A DNA stretch of 64,000 nt, taken from NCBI GenBank assembly GCA_965215825.1, contig CBDCEM010000003.1:5394001-5458000 (forward strand). The letters run 5' to 3'. This DNA comes from JAWPMT01 sp965215825 (GTDB lineage: Bacteria; Bacteroidota; Bacteroidia; Cytophagales; Cyclobacteriaceae). Positions 61,159 to 64,000 of the stretch are shown in pieces. Positions within the stretch are counted from its first letter, which is position 1. Every line of letters starts with the position of its first letter. The notes beneath the pieces are model-generated. The model saw nothing but the letters and a program-made list of their open reading frames with translations. It did not search any database and was not told where the DNA came from. The translations under genes and the position numbers were made by a program.

Positions 61159-61314
61159 TTACGCCATGTGACTTTTAATAAAGGCACGACATTTGGTCTT
61201 AGATCCAACGAATAAAATACTCGCATTCTCACGAATTACTGTGTAGGCATCAAGGGCTTCATTGAATTGAATTCGCATACCCTTTTTAAAGAGGAGATTT
61301 CTGATGAAATTCAT
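61159..61314 (-). CDS. Very small protein, paralogue of 58153
   Basis: 51 residues from the ATG at 61314 (MNFIRNLLFKKGMRIQFNE). It shares the core SILFVGSK-x-KC and the general layout with the protein at 58153. It sits alone, divergent from the SusC-like gene. The conserved Cys and the Gly-Ser-Lys stretch could bind a ligand or metal, which is inference. I know of no named family for it. Confidence 0.65.
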   Translation of the reverse strand: MNFIRNLLFKKGMRIQFNEALDAYTVIRENASILFVGSKTKCRAFIKSHMA

Positions 61315-61518
61315 AATATTTGTTATTTTATTTATATTTAAACTTTAATTAATACCATTTTGTTGCCTAAAACTCGACTTTTTTATAAAAACTCCTCCTA
61401 CAATCATCTATATGTCGTGTACCGTCCAAAAGACTCTTGGTGATTTTTTCTGGTTTGAATCGCCTGATGTAAAAGCATTCTTCTTAATTTGTTCTCGTAT
61501 TAACCGTTTGTAACTTTT

Positions 61519-64000
61519 ATGAAATCACTGCCTGCATTTATTCTGGCATTTCTATGCTTGAATCTTGCCTATGCGCAAACGGTAGTTTCCGGAAAAGTCA
61601 CCGAAGAAGGGAATGACATAGGACTTCCGGGAGTTACTGTAACTGCCAAAGGATCAACCGCCTCGACCATCACTGATGTATATGGAGAATTTGAACTGAA
61701 TGTTCCGGCGGGAACCACTGTACTCATTTTTTCCTATCCTGGAATGATCACAATTGAATCATCCATTGGAGCAAGTACGGTCATCAATATTTCACTAACT
61801 CCTGCTCTTAATTCCGAAAATGCGGATGTTCTTTCCGTAGGTTTTGGAACACAGAGTGCCTCTGAAGTAACCAGTAGCATTGCTCAAATTAAATCTGACG
61901 ATATCAGTGCTGCTCCTGTGGTAGATCTGGAGCAAGCCAACCAGGGACGTGCTTCGGGTATCTTCATTCAGAATAACGGCGGAAAATTAGGTGAAGGAAC
62001 ATCTATAAGGATTCGAGGTGGCTCGTCACTATCAGCCTCCAATCAGCCTTTGTACATCATCGATGGTGTACCGCTGACTTCCGGATCTCAGAATGATATT
62101 AACCCAGCTAATATCGAATCCATGGAAGTACTTAAAGATGCTTCGGCAGCAGCTATCTACGGCTCAAGAGCTGCCAATGGAGTGATCATTATCACTACAA
62201 AATCCGGGAAATCCGGTAAAATGAAAATCGAAGCCGACTACCAGTTTGGTATTGGCCAGACTCCTAAAACTCTTGACCTCTATTCCGCTGAGCAGTACAA
62301 TCAGCAATTGATTGAGTTCACTTTACGGGCAATAAGTCTGGATGGAGAAGTAACCCGGGAAAACCTTGAAAGGTGGGCTACCCAGGGAAACAACACTTTC
62401 CAGTTATCAGGAACAGACCCCTCAGGGATCACAGAAATTACCATACCTGTCCTTGATTCGTTAACATTCAATACGGACTGGCAGGATCAGGTCTTTAGAA
62501 ATGCACATTCCAACAGGGCGAATGTAAATGTGTCCGGAGGAACTGAGCAGTTCAACTATTTTGGAGGCATTTCCTTTATGGATCAGCAGGGCATTCTCGT
62601 TGGCAATGACTTTCAGAGATTTAGTGGCCGATTAAATCTTGGTAGTCAAATTACTCCAGCCTTATCAGTCAATTTGAGTCTGAATTATGCCGGGACGAAA
62701 GATAACCGACTGAATGATGATCAGGATTTGGGGTCCCCACTACAAGCAATCGTTCTTCCTCCTTCAGATGCTTTTTCAAAGAGTGATGATTACCGATTGA
62801 TCGTAAGAAGGTTAGAATACAACCCGCTGACGGAGATCAACTTCTCAGACAACATAGCAAAAGGAAATAGCTTGATTGGTAATCTGAATCTAAAGTATGA
62901 CATCAGCGACCAACTTTCTTTGAATGTACAGGGCGGTACGGATTACTTTGATTCGAGAGCTGAACGTCGACAGGGACCACAAACCCTTGAGGGTAGCGGT
63001 ACTGGTCTATCACGCTTGACAGAAGTTACTGTGATGAGTAACATATTTACTGGATTCCTGGACTTTAACAAGAACCTCGGTAATAATCGGAAACTTTCTG
63101 CAATACTTGGATCTTCTTATGAAACATCTACGACAGAAACTTCCTTTCGATTAGCAAGAGTAAATTCCATAAGCACATTGGAAGGATTATCAGAAACGGA
63201 CCCGAACCTTCAGAACCCGCTTCTCGGAGACTCACGGTTTTCCTTCTTATCCTTCTTTACACGAGTAAATTTCAATTTCGAAGACAAATACCTTGTTCAA
63301 GTAAGTGGTCGCATGGATGGGTCGTCGCGATTCAGTGAAGATAATCGCATCGCTTACTTCCCGGCAATTTCCGCAGGATGGAACATCCATAATGAATCTT
63401 TTTTCAATGTTGGAGCGATCAGTACAATAAAGTTGAAAGCCAGTTACGGACTAGTTGGTACCACTCCTGAAGAGGATTTTCTATATAGGTTAAATTACAT
63501 TAACTCCAGATACGGAAATGAAGAAGCTATTCGCCTTTCCAATCTTGCAAATAAAGACCTGAGATGGGAAACCACAGTTCAAACGGACATTGGTGTTGAT
63601 TTTGGTTTTATCTCAGATAGAATAACAGGATCTATGAACTACTACATAAAGAAAACTAGTGACTTGTTATTCCCAGTTGAAGTAACACGTACCAGTGGAT
63701 TTTCCTCAGTATTGATAAATACCGGGGAAATGGAGAATAAAGGGTTTGAGTTTTCTATTAGCAGTCTGAATGTATCAACTGATGATTTCTCATGGACGAC
63801 CAGCTTCAACATTTCTACTAACAAAAATGAAATCACGGATATAGGAGGTCGAACCATCGTCAGAGACGTCAGCGCGTTCACGGAGGGACAATCGTCTGGT
63901 GTTTTCTTTGCCAGACGATATGTCGGAGTAGATCCGGGGAATGGTGCTGCCCTCTACGACAATGGTAGTGGTGGAACAACCCAGGACTTTGATGAGGCTC
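61519..64000 (+). CDS. SusC/RagA-family TonB-dependent outer membrane receptor, 5' part
   Basis: At least 827 residues, running off the window. Signal peptide (1-20, ending AYAQ), then a CarboxypepD_reg-like domain (TVVSGKVTEEGNDIGLPGVTV ...), then the plug with a DVLSVGFGTQSASEV linker, the SusC motif IRIRGGSSLSASNQPLYIIDG (the 'RGxxS' and YVVDG-type blocks), and SMEVLKDASAAAIYGSRAA. After it come alternating beta strands of the barrel. No N-terminal STN signalling domain is present. It imports a glycan or peptide with a SusD partner, which should follow beyond the window. Confidence 0.95.
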   Translation, partial: MKSLPAFILAFLCLNLAYAQTVVSGKVTEEGNDIGLPGVTVTAKGSTASTITDVYGEFELNVPAGTTVLIFSYPGMITIESSIGASTVINISLTPALNSENADVLSVGFGTQSASEVTSSIAQIKSDDISAAPVVDLEQANQGRASGIFIQNNGGKLGEGTSIRIRGGSSLSASNQPLYIIDGVPLTSGSQNDINPANIESMEVLKDASAAAIYGSRAANGVIIITTKSGKSGKMKIEADYQFGIGQTPKTLDLYSAEQYNQQLIEFTLRAISLDGEVTRENLERWATQGNNTFQLSGTDPSGITEITIPVLDSLTFNTDWQDQVFRNAHSNRANVNVSGGTEQFNYFGGISFMDQQGILVGNDFQRFSGRLNLGSQITPALSVNLSLNYAGTKDNRLNDDQDLGSPLQAIVLPPSDAFSKSDDYRLIVRRLEYNPLTEINFSDNIAKGNSLIGNLNLKYDISDQLSLNVQGGTDYFDSRAERRQGPQTLEGSGTGLSRLTEVTVMSNIFTGFLDFNKNLGNNRKLSAILGSSYETSTTETSFRLARVNSISTLEGLSETDPNLQNPLLGDSRFSFLSFFTRVNFNFEDKYLVQVSGRMDGSSRFSEDNRIAYFPAISAGWNIHNESFFNVGAISTIKLKASYGLVGTTPEEDFLYRLNYINSRYGNEEAIRLSNLANKDLRWETTVQTDIGVDFGFISDRITGSMNYYIKKTSDLLFPVEVTRTSGFSSVLINTGEMENKGFEFSISSLNVSTDDFSWTTSFNISTNKNEITDIGGRTIVRDVSAFTEGQSSGVFFARRYVGVDPGNGAALYDNGSGGTTQDFDEA

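Overview
The window looks like chromosomal DNA of a Bacteroidota bacterium, probably a marine or soil Cytophagales-type organism; the rank below phylum is inference. The evidence is a SusC/RagA-type TonB-dependent receptor, DUF6443-type RHS proteins, a FISUMP-domain protein, DUF3667, RDD and LamG proteins, many lipoproteins, and perfect TAnnTTTG boxes (the Bacteroidota -7 element) upstream of two regulator genes. There are no rRNA or tRNA genes and no CRISPR array that I can see.

Layout. 1-3.8 kb: the end of a DinB-like protein, then (minus strand) a PadR regulator, a small secreted protein and an FtsX-type permease. 4-11.5 kb: a LamG/tail-fibre-tip protein, small membrane and VOC proteins, a von Willebrand A lipoprotein, a Tat-exported TIM-barrel protein, a penicillin-acylase-family lipoprotein and two small exported or membrane proteins. 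11.5-24.4 kb: the most unusual part. A four-gene minus-strand operon encodes a tail-fibre-like protein, two RHS/YD-repeat proteins (994 and 1201 aa) and a lipoprotein overlapping the RHS stop codon, which I read as a polymorphic toxin with its immunity protein. Downstream lies a decayed region with an intact RelE/ParE toxin-antitoxin pair, two further antitoxins whose toxins are truncated or frameshifted, scrambled RHS fragments, a 129-bp structured repeat in two copies, a second repeat block in three copies, and a frameshifted REP-associated (Y1) transposase flanked by hairpins.

24.7-33.5 kb: pirin, a zinc-ribbon protein, a CPBP protease, an AraC-type regulator with membrane segments, DUF3667, an M28 peptidase, a metallophosphoesterase and an Hpt/LytTR two-gene signalling pair. 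33.6-41.3 kb: two metabolic operons, menB-lactonase-HpaI aldolase and sialate O-acetylesterase-DUF1080-Gfo/Idh oxidoreductase, which suggests use of carbohydrate or sugar acids. 41.4-51.5 kb: an NTF2-like protein, an RDD protein, a second PadR-permease module, a cyclase with an HxlR regulator, a divergent SRPBCC protein, a fatty acid desaturase, a 2OG-Fe(II) oxygenase and an MBL-fold hydrolase. 51.6-57.2 kb: a third PadR module driving two permeases. 57.3-64 kb: small membrane and VOC proteins, an S8 protease, a CarboxypepD_reg protein and the start of a SusC-like receptor running off the window.

Four orphan MacB/FtsX-type permeases in three PadR-headed operons, with no ATPase or adaptor gene nearby, are a recurring theme; each PadR gene is preceded by paired near-identical direct repeats that are probable operators. 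Two tiny paralogous genes (52 and 51 codons, at 58153 and 61159) form a small-protein family that a standard length cut-off would miss.
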